A stretch of 27,021 nt of DNA, taken from the NCBI GenBank assembly GCA_964468725.1, contig CAYXVU010000064.1, positions 1 to 27,021 of the forward strand, read 5' to 3'. Source of the stretch: CAYXVU01 sp964468725. Its GTDB lineage: Bacteria; Acidobacteriota; Blastocatellia; UBA7656. Of the stretch, positions 1 to 8,093 are shown in pieces. The notes below the pieces were generated by a model. It saw only the letters and a list, made by a program, of their open reading frames with translations. It was not told the DNA's origin and did no database searches. The position numbers were made by a program, and so were the translations under genes. Within the stretch, counting starts at the first letter, position 1, and each line of letters starts with the position of its first letter.

Positions 1-756
1 AATGTGGCACATCTCTTCGGCTGTGATTTTGTTCGATAGCCCGTCGCTACAAAGCAGCAGGTAGTCATCCTCCCTCAGTTTGAAGGAGGAAAGCGCATAG
101 GCAACCGTGGGCTCGACTCCGATGGCCTGCAAGATGATGTTTTTGGGAAAGGCTGCGACTTGCTCGGCGGCGAGCAGTCCTTCATCCACCAGCCGTTGCA
201 CTAAGGTCTGGTCTTTGGTCAGTTGATAGATTTTCTCGCCGCGAAACAAGTAAGCGCGCGAGTCGCCGGTCTGTGAAATGTAGGCCGAATGGTCATGGAT
301 CAATACGGCAGTCAAGGTCGTTCCCATGCCGCTCAAATCGGGGTTTTGCAAGCTCAGTGAGAAGACGCGATCATTGGCCAACTCGGTGGCGCGCGCCAGA
401 CGCGAAGCGGCGCTTTGCTCAGCCGATGCCAAGCTCAAGCCGTCGCGCAACTCGGCGATGGCCAGTCGGCTCGCCACCTGTCCGGCAGCCGCGCCTCCCA
501 TACCATCGGCGACTGCCAGCAGAAATCCGCGCTCGCCAATGCTGTCGGTTTCGATGGCGGCTTCGTTGCCGACCTTGGAGGTTGTGAGATTGGTCAAGGC
601 AAATGCGTCTTCGTTTTGTGCGCGTCGCTGACCGACATCCGTACGCGCCGAGACGGTAATCACCCATTCACGCGGGTCGCTTTGATCGGCGTCTGAGCCT
701 TGGCAACTCGTCGGCAATTGCCTTTGCGTATCACGAATCAAAAAGTCTGTGTTCAT
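1..756 (-). CDS. PP2C-family Ser/Thr protein phosphatase (3' end cut by window edge)
   Basis: The reading frame is open from an ATG at 756 to the left edge, giving 252 residues without a stop. It shows the metal-binding motifs of the PPM/PP2C fold: RRAQNEDAF near residue 44, ADGMGG at 83-88, GMGTTLTAVLI at 143-153, TGDSRAYLF at 163-171 and LLCSDGLSNK at 234-243. PP2C enzymes remove phosphate from Ser/Thr using two metal ions held by such Asp residues. There is no signal peptide or membrane segment, so it should be cytoplasmic. The first 30 residues are a poorly conserved leader. A good ribosome binding site (GGAGG) lies a few bases before the ATG, which supports this start. Bacterial members often oppose Hanks-type kinases, but no such kinase is in the window. 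The end of the catalytic domain lies outside the window. Confidence 0.93.
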   Translation of the reverse strand, partial: MNTDFLIRDTQRQLPTSCQGSDADQSDPREWVITVSARTDVGQRRAQNEDAFALTNLTTSKVGNEAAIETDSIGERGFLLAVADGMGGAAAGQVASRLAIAELRDGLSLASAEQSAASRLARATELANDRVFSLSLQNPDLSGMGTTLTAVLIHDHSAYISQTGDSRAYLFRGEKIYQLTKDQTLVQRLVDEGLLAAEQVAAFPKNIILQAIGVEPTVAYALSSFKLREDDYLLLCSDGLSNKITAEEMCHI

Positions 757-1381
757 GACATCCTCCCCTCACGGCAATCTGCAAGCCGAATGCCGCGAGC
801 ATTAGATGTAGGACATCAACATTTAGCAGCCATCGAGCGGAAGAATTTGTATGCCGTTTGTACGCCTGTATGCGGGGTGCAACCGATTTTGCCGCAGGCG
901 GCGGCAAGCAGTCCGGCTACGCGGCATAACTTTTGCTCACTTGGACTGGAAGTTTGTATGTTGGAGTGACTGATTCATTGTGCTTGAGTCATATGCGATG
1001 CGAGTTGACTTCAACATACAAACTCTTCTATCGACAATCAAAGGATTAGCTCTCATAGCCATCTGGGGAGGCGGCGATCCTGAAGGGCGCGTCCGCAGCC
1101 GTCACAAAAGCCTAGTCTGCAATTCAGACACCGTGTGTATGATCTGAATGCAGCAAGCAGGGATTGAGCCATTGCTTGTGCGGCCAAGAGGGAGAGACAG
1201 CTCCTCTCAACCTCTCTCCTTAGACAAAACTGCGTGCAATTTGCGAAATTCTTTCGGGGCTGATTCGCGTCAGAACGACTGCCTCATTTGGCATTGTGCT
1301 TGCTAATAATAGAAGCGACCACCGCCGGTTTCGGGCAGGCCCCTGATCCAGTTCCCTCGATTCGACCACGAAGGCGGAGAA
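757..1381. other. Divergent intergenic region, no gene seen
   Basis: This 625-base stretch separates the leftward phosphatase gene from the rightward kinase genes and should hold both promoters. Short open frames here have no recognisable domain and poor starts. The only distinct structure is an inverted repeat at 951-1024, listed separately. I could not assign a convincing -35/-10 pair for either gene. Confidence 0.6.
951..1024. repeat. Inverted repeat, 17-base arms, 40-base spacer
   Basis: AGTTTGTATGTTGGAGT at 951-967 is the reverse complement, with one mismatch, of 1008-1024. The 40-base spacer is long for a simple hairpin terminator and no T run follows. Its position between divergent genes would suit a two-site regulator or the ends of a short decayed element; the sequence does not decide between them. 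Confidence 0.6.
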
Positions 1382-2197
1382 TTGAGTTTGATCATGACTG
1401 CTGATGATGATAGAGGCAAAGGCGAAGAGGAGATGGTTGTAGACGAAGACATGACAATGCCGTCGCCGTTGATGTTGGATCAACTCAAAGACGAGTTTCT
1501 GACCACCTTGTCGCATGAAATTCGTTCGCCCATGAATGCCATACTCGGTTGGGTGAGTCTGTTGCGACGCGGCAAGCTCAAACCGGATGAAGTCGAGCAC
1601 GCCTTAGAGATCATCGAACGCAACGCCCGACGTCAGGCCCGACTCTTTAATGACCTTCTGGATGTGAGTGACATTCTCAATGGCAGAATGCAACTTCACC
1701 CCCATTCGTTGCTGCCCGTCTATCTCATCGAAGAGGTGATTGAGTCGTTCCATTTAGCGGTCACCGCCAAAGCCATTGACCTGCAAACCGAGCTTGACCC
1801 CTATGCCGGACCGGTGTTGGCCGATGCCAGTCGCTTGCAAAGCGCCATCTGGAATCTGCTCTCCAATGCCATCAAGTTCACGCCGCAAGGTGGCGCCATT
1901 CGGGTGCGGTTAGCCCGGCGCAATGGGATGGTCGAAATCGCCGTCTCGGATACCGGAGTCGGCATTGATGCCGATTTTCTGCCGCACGTTTTTGATCGCT
2001 TTCGGCAGGAAGACAGCTCCAGCACGCGGCAGTTTGGCGGACTCGGTTTGGGGCTGGCGTTGGTGCGCCACTTAATAGAACTACACGGCGGCACCGTAAG
2101 TGCCGAAAGCGCAGGCATTGGACAAGGTGCAACCTTTACGCTACGGTTGCCCATGCTTACGCCCTCCGCTGATTCGTTGCCGCATAGGAGTAGATGA
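1382..2197 (+). CDS. Compact sensor-less histidine kinase
   Basis: This 271-residue protein consists almost entirely of a kinase core. The HisKA dimerisation domain is at about 34-100, with the phosphoacceptor His45 in LSHEIRSPMN. The HATPase_c domain runs from about 145 to 257, with the N box (WNLLSNAIKF, 157-166), G1 box (SDTGVGI) and G2 box (GGLGLGLALVRH, 219-230). Only about 33 acidic residues precede HisKA, so there is no sensor, PAS or membrane segment. It would therefore need a partner for input. The start is uncertain: TTG at 1382 has an AAGGCGGAG sequence just upstream, while an in-frame ATG at 1394 is the alternative. It lies 37 bases upstream of the next kinase in the same direction, probably one operon. 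Its core resembles the other two kinases here, which suggests duplication. Confidence 0.92.
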   Translation: MSLIMTADDDRGKGEEEMVVDEDMTMPSPLMLDQLKDEFLTTLSHEIRSPMNAILGWVSLLRRGKLKPDEVEHALEIIERNARRQARLFNDLLDVSDILNGRMQLHPHSLLPVYLIEEVIESFHLAVTAKAIDLQTELDPYAGPVLADASRLQSAIWNLLSNAIKFTPQGGAIRVRLARRNGMVEIAVSDTGVGIDADFLPHVFDRFRQEDSSSTRQFGGLGLGLALVRHLIELHGGTVSAESAGIGQGATFTLRLPMLTPSADSLPHRSR

Positions 2198-2234
2198 GCG
2201 TTAGCAGAGTGCCTGAACGGGAGACTTCCAACCC

Positions 2235-4757
2235 ATGCCTAGTCTACCTCAGAGCTTTATTTTACTGATCGGCGAAAACTCGATAGTGCGCGAACTGCTC
2301 CAGCAAGCCTTTCAGCCGGATGAGGCGCACCGCTACTTCATCATCGAAAAGGAGAGCGGCCAAGAAGGCCTCGACGAACTCGAGAAATTCCCCATCAAAG
2401 CGGTCATCCTCTGCGCGCCGCTCGCCGATATGACGGCGCAGCAATGGTTGATCGCAGCGCGCGCACGATCACTGGCACAGTCTCCTGCCGTTATCACGGT
2501 ATTGGAAGAGAATGACCCGCAAACGGCGCGCGCGATCAGTGATGCAGGCGGGCAGTTTTGTCTTGCGCGCCCGCAATTGACTGCCGAAGCCTTGCGGCAG
2601 ATGGTCGAACGCGCAATTGAGTTGACCGAAAATCGTGAGGCTGCCTCATTGTCGAATTTGCCCAAAGAGGGGATGCCCGACAATCTGCAATTCATTCGCT
2701 TTCAGCGCTTCGCCGATCATGATCGGGTTTTGCAAGATAACGACCAACGGTTAGCCCTTACCTTAGAAGCGGCGGAGGTCGGCTATTGGGAATGGAACAT
2801 CCCCCAAAATACGGCGGTTTTTAGCGGCTATGCTGCAACGATTTTCGGCATTGACCGAGAGAGCTTCGATGGCAACTCTGCCAGTTTCTTTCGCCTTGTT
2901 CACCCGGACGATTATCCGATTATTGAACAGCGGCAGCGGCACCTCTTCGATTCGGAGGGCGAAAAGCCCTTCGAATACCGCATCATCAGACCCGATGGTG
3001 AAATGCGATGGTTATTAACGCAAGGGCGCACCTATTTTAGCGATTCCGGCCAACCGCTGTTGCGGTTGGGGATCGTCCGCGATGTCACCGACCGCAAGCT
3101 GACCGATGCGGCGTTGCGCGAAAGCGAGAAGCTGAATCAAGCGGTTCTGGATTCACTTCCGGAAAGCATCGCCGTCGTTGACCGCAAAGGCAATATCGTC
3201 GCTGTCAATCGCGCCTGGATGGAGTTTGGCCTTCATAACGGCGCGCAAGAGATTGCCAGCCGTTTGGGAATCGGCGCCAACTATTTGACCGTGTGCAAAG
3301 AGGCCAAAGGCGAATATTCGGAAGAAGCGTCGGCAGTTTGTGAAGGCATTCAAGCCGTTCTTGACGGCAGGCTCGAACACTTCAAGGTGGAGTATCCTTG
3401 TCACTCGCCTACCGAAGCCCGGTGGTTCTTATTGCAGGTGACGCCGCTTTCGCTTGCACAAAGTGGTGCGGTCATCTCGCACCTTGACATCACCGACCGC
3501 AAAAAGATCGAAGCCGAACGCGTCGGCCTGCTTGCCGAATCGCAACTGGCGCGGCAGACCGCCGAAGCCGCCAACCGCGCCAAAGATGAATTTATCGCCC
3601 AAATTACGCACGACCTGCGCTCGCCGCTCAATGCCATCTTGGGCTGGACGAAAGTGCTGCGCAATAAAAAGCTGGACGAAGGCATGATGGCGGAAGCGTT
3701 GGAAACGATTGAGAAGAGCGCCGATAAACAGAAGAACTTGATTGACGACCTGCTCGACCTGTCGCGCATCACGAGCGGCAAACTGCGGCTTGATGTGCGC
3801 CCGCTCTCTTTGAGTCAAGTGATTCGCTCGGCGATGGAAGTGATGATGCCAGCTTGCGAAGCCAAAGGCATTGATTGCATCACCGAGTTGGCGACCGAGG
3901 CCGATGCCATTTCAGGCGATTCAACTCGCCTCGAACAAGTGATTTGGAATCTGGTATCGAATGCCGTCAAATTCACTCACGGCGGCGGCAAAGTGACCGT
4001 TCGCTTGGAGCGCGCAGACCCCTACGTTCGCATCAGCGTTACCGATACCGGGCAGGGGATTTCCGCCCAACATCTGCCCTACATCTTCAATCGTTACTGG
4101 CAACCGGGCGACGCAGGCGGACGGCGCACCGCCGGGTTGGGGCTCGGTCTCTCTCTGGTTAAACACATCGTCGAATTGCACGGCGGCACCGTAACCGTCG
4201 AGAGCAAAGGCGAAGGCAAGGGCGCACGTTTCATCATTAACTTGCCCTATCGCGCCGTCCGGTTACCGAGCGAGGAAGACCCGGCTGCGCCTTCTGTCGA
4301 ACAGACCGCCCAACCGACAAAGAGCGCGCCGCGTGTGCCCGCTGCCTCCGTGTTGGCCGGTCTGACTATTTTGGTTGTTGATGACGAGCGCGATGCCCGC
4401 GAGTTGGTTTCGACCATTTTGCGGCAGTACGGAGCAGAGGTTCGCATCGCCGCTTCCGCTTCCGAAGCCCTGCGTTTGATTATCGAAGCCCAACCTCTGC
4501 CTGATTTGCTGGTCTCCGATGTCAGCATGCCGGAAGAAGATGGCTATTCCTTGATTCGCAAAGTCCGAACCTTATCCGTCGAGCAGGGCGGTGGCATGCC
4601 TGCGGTCGCTCTGACCGCTTATGGCAGGATGGAAGATCGGATTCGCGCCTTGACCGCAGGCTTTCAGATGCATCTGCCCAAACCGATTGAGCCAACAGAG
4701 TTAATCCTGGTCGCCGCCAATCTGACCGGACGCGACACGGGCGACCTTGAAGTTTGA
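2235..4757 (+). CDS. Hybrid histidine kinase: degenerate receiver, 2 PAS, HisKA, HATPase, receiver
   Basis: The 840-residue cytoplasmic protein can be read in six parts. Residues 8-130 look like a receiver fold that has lost its acidic cluster and phosphoacceptor Asp (LLIGEN and ILCAPLAD where active receivers have a DD pair and a D). PAS 1 with a PAC tail is at about 172-288 and PAS 2 at about 298-423. HisKA follows at about 447-515 with His459 in ITHDLRSPLN. HATPase_c is at about 560-672 with WNLVSNAVKF and AGLGLGLSLVKH. A C-terminal receiver (709-832) has DD716-717, phosphoacceptor Asp762 and Lys816 in the LPKP motif. Kinases of this type autophosphorylate on His and pass the phosphate to the attached Asp. 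The signal is unknown; PAS domains sense small ligands, redox or light. No DNA-binding output domain is present, so a phosphotransfer partner elsewhere is implied. Confidence 0.95.
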   Translation: MPSLPQSFILLIGENSIVRELLQQAFQPDEAHRYFIIEKESGQEGLDELEKFPIKAVILCAPLADMTAQQWLIAARARSLAQSPAVITVLEENDPQTARAISDAGGQFCLARPQLTAEALRQMVERAIELTENREAASLSNLPKEGMPDNLQFIRFQRFADHDRVLQDNDQRLALTLEAAEVGYWEWNIPQNTAVFSGYAATIFGIDRESFDGNSASFFRLVHPDDYPIIEQRQRHLFDSEGEKPFEYRIIRPDGEMRWLLTQGRTYFSDSGQPLLRLGIVRDVTDRKLTDAALRESEKLNQAVLDSLPESIAVVDRKGNIVAVNRAWMEFGLHNGAQEIASRLGIGANYLTVCKEAKGEYSEEASAVCEGIQAVLDGRLEHFKVEYPCHSPTEARWFLLQVTPLSLAQSGAVISHLDITDRKKIEAERVGLLAESQLARQTAEAANRAKDEFIAQITHDLRSPLNAILGWTKVLRNKKLDEGMMAEALETIEKSADKQKNLIDDLLDLSRITSGKLRLDVRPLSLSQVIRSAMEVMMPACEAKGIDCITELATEADAISGDSTRLEQVIWNLVSNAVKFTHGGGKVTVRLERADPYVRISVTDTGQGISAQHLPYIFNRYWQPGDAGGRRTAGLGLGLSLVKHIVELHGGTVTVESKGEGKGARFIINLPYRAVRLPSEEDPAAPSVEQTAQPTKSAPRVPAASVLAGLTILVVDDERDARELVSTILRQYGAEVRIAASASEALRLIIEAQPLPDLLVSDVSMPEEDGYSLIRKVRTLSVEQGGGMPAVALTAYGRMEDRIRALTAGFQMHLPKPIEPTELILVAANLTGRDTGDLEV

Positions 4758-4846
4758 CGCTCGCCGAACGCAAGAAGGGCGTGAATGAGTCGCGCTCTAT
4801 ACAGGCTCAACGAGGTGTGGCAACTCGCCTTCAACCGTGCGCGATG

Positions 4847-7216
4847 CTAACTGGGCTTATTGAGCCTGCCGGTGAGGCTGGCGATTACGGTCGCCAATTC
4901 GACGGGCTCGACCGGCTTGGGTACGTGATGTTGAAAGCCTGCGGCAAAGGCGCGCATGCGATCTTGCGCACGCGCGTAAGCGGTCAAGGCGATGGCTGGA
5001 ATCCTACCGTTTTTCTCGGCGGGCAACGTGCGCACTTTGCGAATCAACGAGTATCCGTCTTCTCCCGGCATGCCGATGTCGGAGACCAGCAAGTCAAACC
5101 GTTGCTCGGTCAACTGCGCCAGCGCTTCACTGGCCTCCTGAACCGTAACGATGTGCGCGCCATAACTGGTGAGCACCTGTTTAATCAACTGCCGCGCATC
5201 CTCTTCATCATCGAGAACCAGAATCGTCAATCCGTCGAGAATCGGTTCGACTTGCGTCTGCCGTTGCCACGAAGCCGTCGGCTGCGCAGCGGCGGGCTGA
5301 GCGGCATCAATACGCATCGGAATGATAGGCAGGCGAACGATAAAGGTTGCGCCTTTTCCCTTACCTTCGCTTTCGGCTCTGACCTGACCGCCGTGCATCT
5401 CGACCAGATGGCGGACGATGGCCAATCCCAAGCCGAGACCGCCATGTTTGCGGACGCTCGACGAATCGGCTTGACGGAAGCGATCAAAGACATAGGGGAG
5501 AAATTCCGGCGCGATGCCTTGCCCGTTATCGCGGATCGTAATCAAGACTTGCGACTCATCGCGGGCGGTCTGAATCTGGATTTTGCCGCCTCGATGTGTG
5601 AACTTGATGGCATTCGACAGAAGGTTCCAGATAACCTGTTGCAGCCGATTGAAGTCACCGGAGACGGCGCTGGCCGAAGCCTCGAAATCGCCGACGATAT
5701 GGATGTTTTTGGCATCGGCAGCCGGTCGGACTGTCTCCATCGCCGCTTTGATGACATTGACCGGATCGAGGGTGCGGACTTCGAGGCGCAGATTTCCGGC
5801 GACGATGCGCGATATATCGAGCAAGTCCTCGATCAGACGCGCCTGATTTTCGGCGCTGCGTTCGATGGTCTCCATCGCTTTGGTTTTAGCTTCGGCATCG
5901 AGCTTTCCGGCGCGCAGCATGCGCGCCCAACCGAGGATAGCATTGAGCGGAGCGCGCAATTCGTGCGACACGGTGGCGACAAACTCATCCTTCATGCGAT
6001 TGGCATCTTCGGCTTGTCGGCGGGCGGCCTGTTCGCGCGCCAATAGCTGGTTGCGCTCGACTTCGAGTTGACGCTGTTTGCTGACTTCACGAAAGATCAA
6101 GACCGCGCCGATGATCTCCCCTCGGTCGTTGCGAATCGGTGCGCCGCTGTCATCAATGGGAATTTCGCTGCCCTCTTTGGTAATCATCGCCGTATGGTTA
6201 GCTAAGCCGACGACGACGCCCTCCTTGAGTACCCGCGTGATAGGGCTTTCGGCAACTTGATGAGTCTCTTCGTTGATGATGTGAAAGACTTGAGTAAGAG
6301 GTTGTCCGACCGCCTCATCGGCGTCCCAACCGGTCAACTCTTCGGCTGTCCGGTTGATGAAGTTCACTCGCCCGTCGCGGTCAGTGGTGATGACGGCATC
6401 GCCGACACTGGTCAAGGTGACGCGCCACCATTCCCGCTGCTGGCGTTCGGCGGCTTCGGCCAGTTCGCGCGCGATGACCTGTGCCTGCAATTCCTCGTTG
6501 CGTTGGCTGAGCGCTTCGGTGCGCTCGGCCACTTTATGCTCCAACCCTTCGTTGGCGATTTGCAAGGAGCGTTCAGCAGCGCGCCGTTTCGTAGTCTCTC
6601 GAAGGATGGCGACATTGGCCAATGCAAGCGCCGCGATGCCGCCCAGACTGCTAATCAAAATGATGGTCAGCGTGTTGCTGACGGTGGCATTGAGGATGCC
6701 CTCTCGTTGTTGAAGCAGACGCAACTCTTCTTCTCGCATTTCGCTGATGACCAGTCGAAGCTGCTCCATAATCAACCGAACGCTTTCACCCGAAGCTGCC
6801 ACTCCGGCGGCTGTCAGCCCTTCTTGCCGACGCTTTTGGATCAAATCATTAGCAAGTCCGAGTCGTCGGCTCGCCAACTTCTCCAACGCATCAAGGCGAC
6901 GCTGTTGGTTGAGATTATCAGCCGTCATCTGGCGCAGCCGTTCCATCTGCTGCGGCAAGAGCTGTTTGCCCTTTTCATAGGGGTCTAAAAACTCTTCATC
7001 ACCGGTCAGCGCAAAGCCGCGCGCCCCGGTTTCAATGCTGATGGCTGAAATCAGTACTTCTTCGATTTGCACAATCACATCTTGGGTATGGTCAGCCCGA
7101 TCTAATGCGGACAATAGATGGGTCATGGTGCGATACGAGATTCCGGCGATGACGATGAGCAGAATCAACGCCAGACCGAAGGCCAAGGGGATTTGTCGTT
7201 CGAGAGCCAGTTTCAT
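4847..7216 (-). CDS. Membrane hybrid histidine kinase: CHASE3, PAS, HisKA, HATPase, receiver
   Basis: The 789-residue protein starts with a membrane segment (about 10-27), then a helical CHASE3-type extracytoplasmic sensor (about 36-175, with the typical ETGARGFALTGDEEFLDPY stretch) and a second membrane segment (about 181-205). A coiled coil (210-260) leads to a PAS domain (about 264-385), HisKA (about 406-475, His418 in VSHELRAPLN), HATPase_c (520-630, WNLLSNAIKF, GGLGLGLAIVRH) and a receiver (662-784, DD669-670, phosphoacceptor Asp713, VPKP lysine). The order is standard for CHASE3 hybrid kinases. The receiver shares long identical stretches (GYSLIRKVRTL, LTAY, AGFQ) with the convergent kinase gene to its left, so the two are paralogues. 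GGAGAGG precedes the ATG. It is convergent with its neighbour and no terminator is visible in the 89 bases between them. Confidence 0.95.
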   Translation of the reverse strand: MKLALERQIPLAFGLALILLIVIAGISYRTMTHLLSALDRADHTQDVIVQIEEVLISAISIETGARGFALTGDEEFLDPYEKGKQLLPQQMERLRQMTADNLNQQRRLDALEKLASRRLGLANDLIQKRRQEGLTAAGVAASGESVRLIMEQLRLVISEMREEELRLLQQREGILNATVSNTLTIILISSLGGIAALALANVAILRETTKRRAAERSLQIANEGLEHKVAERTEALSQRNEELQAQVIARELAEAAERQQREWWRVTLTSVGDAVITTDRDGRVNFINRTAEELTGWDADEAVGQPLTQVFHIINEETHQVAESPITRVLKEGVVVGLANHTAMITKEGSEIPIDDSGAPIRNDRGEIIGAVLIFREVSKQRQLEVERNQLLAREQAARRQAEDANRMKDEFVATVSHELRAPLNAILGWARMLRAGKLDAEAKTKAMETIERSAENQARLIEDLLDISRIVAGNLRLEVRTLDPVNVIKAAMETVRPAADAKNIHIVGDFEASASAVSGDFNRLQQVIWNLLSNAIKFTHRGGKIQIQTARDESQVLITIRDNGQGIAPEFLPYVFDRFRQADSSSVRKHGGLGLGLAIVRHLVEMHGGQVRAESEGKGKGATFIVRLPIIPMRIDAAQPAAAQPTASWQRQTQVEPILDGLTILVLDDEEDARQLIKQVLTSYGAHIVTVQEASEALAQLTEQRFDLLVSDIGMPGEDGYSLIRKVRTLPAEKNGRIPAIALTAYARAQDRMRAFAAGFQHHVPKPVEPVELATVIASLTGRLNKPS

Positions 7217-7392
7217 GCAGAACCTCTCCGCTGAAGCAGAAGATTTCGACGGTCAGAGGATGCGTGTGACCGTCCCATACAAACACATGATGGCCGGATC
7301 AACCTTGGGCATTCGAAAAGCTGCCGAAAACGTGTGCCGGGGAGACACCGGTTGATCGCTTGCGGGAGACTGAGCTGCCGGACGCTACGAAT

Positions 7393-8001
7393 TCAATTGA
7401 GTTCATCGCGTCTGGCGATGGTGATGCGATTGACGACAACGGGGTCCAATGGCCGATCCGTCCCTTTCCACAAAGGCGCTCTGCCGATAGAGTCCACCAC
7501 ATTCATCCCTTCGATGACATTGCCGAAGATCGAATACTTGCCGTCCCAATTGGGATAATTGGAAACGCAAATGAAAAACTGACTCGTATGACTATCTTCG
7601 TCGGTGAGTCGTCTGAGCGCCGACAACACCCCGCGCGCGTGATGCAGGCGTTTGGAAAACTCTGCGGGCACGGTCGGCTGACCGGGTTGCCCGTATCCCC
7701 AGGTTGCCGGGTCGCCGCTGATCGTATTGGGGTCGCCGCCTTGAATGGCGACCGTCACCTCTTTATTTTTAACGACGCGAAAGATCTTGGTGCCGTCATA
7801 AAACCCTTCGCGGGCGAGCTTCTTAAAGTTGGCCACATGGCGCGGCGCATCCTGCAAATAGAATTCGACAACGATGCGACCGTAATTGGTTTCGAGCACC
7901 CCAACTTCATCGGCGCTGCCCGCATCAATGGGGCTGCATGAATTAAAAATCAGCGAGCCGCATAGCAGCCCGAATACTACGAAAAAGAGTTTGACCTTCA
8001 T
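7393..8001 (-). CDS. Cyclophilin-type peptidyl-prolyl isomerase, probable lipoprotein
   Basis: The 202-residue protein has a hydrophobic N-terminus ending in IFNSC, a plausible lipobox with Cys22, so it is probably an exported lipoprotein. The rest is a cyclophilin domain (about 34-195): VGVLETNYGRIVVEFY, the active-site Arg in KIFRVV, QGGDP, SQFFICV and the C-terminal YSIFGNVIEGMNVVDSI. Cyclophilins speed cis-trans isomerisation of Xaa-Pro bonds and help secreted proteins fold. The short inserted stretch RVVKNKEVTVA before QGGDP and the GDPATWGYGQPGQP loop are common in bacterial single-domain forms. It lies 92 bases downstream of gatB on the same strand and could be co-transcribed. The lipobox has Asn and Phe at unusual positions, so anchoring is less certain than export. 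Confidence 0.92.
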   Translation of the reverse strand: MKVKLFFVVFGLLCGSLIFNSCSPIDAGSADEVGVLETNYGRIVVEFYLQDAPRHVANFKKLAREGFYDGTKIFRVVKNKEVTVAIQGGDPNTISGDPATWGYGQPGQPTVPAEFSKRLHHARGVLSALRRLTDEDSHTSQFFICVSNYPNWDGKYSIFGNVIEGMNVVDSIGRAPLWKGTDRPLDPVVVNRITIARRDELN

Positions 8002-8093
8002 GAAATCTCGTTACCCTTACAAAAAAGACGAATGACGAAATCTGTCAAAGCGATGAACGCTTACCCGCAGGGTTGACCGGCTCCCCTTATCGG

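Noticed and set aside
4754..6046. 430-codon frame on the plus strand
   Set aside because: It is antisense to the well-supported CHASE3 hybrid kinase and shows no domain of its own.
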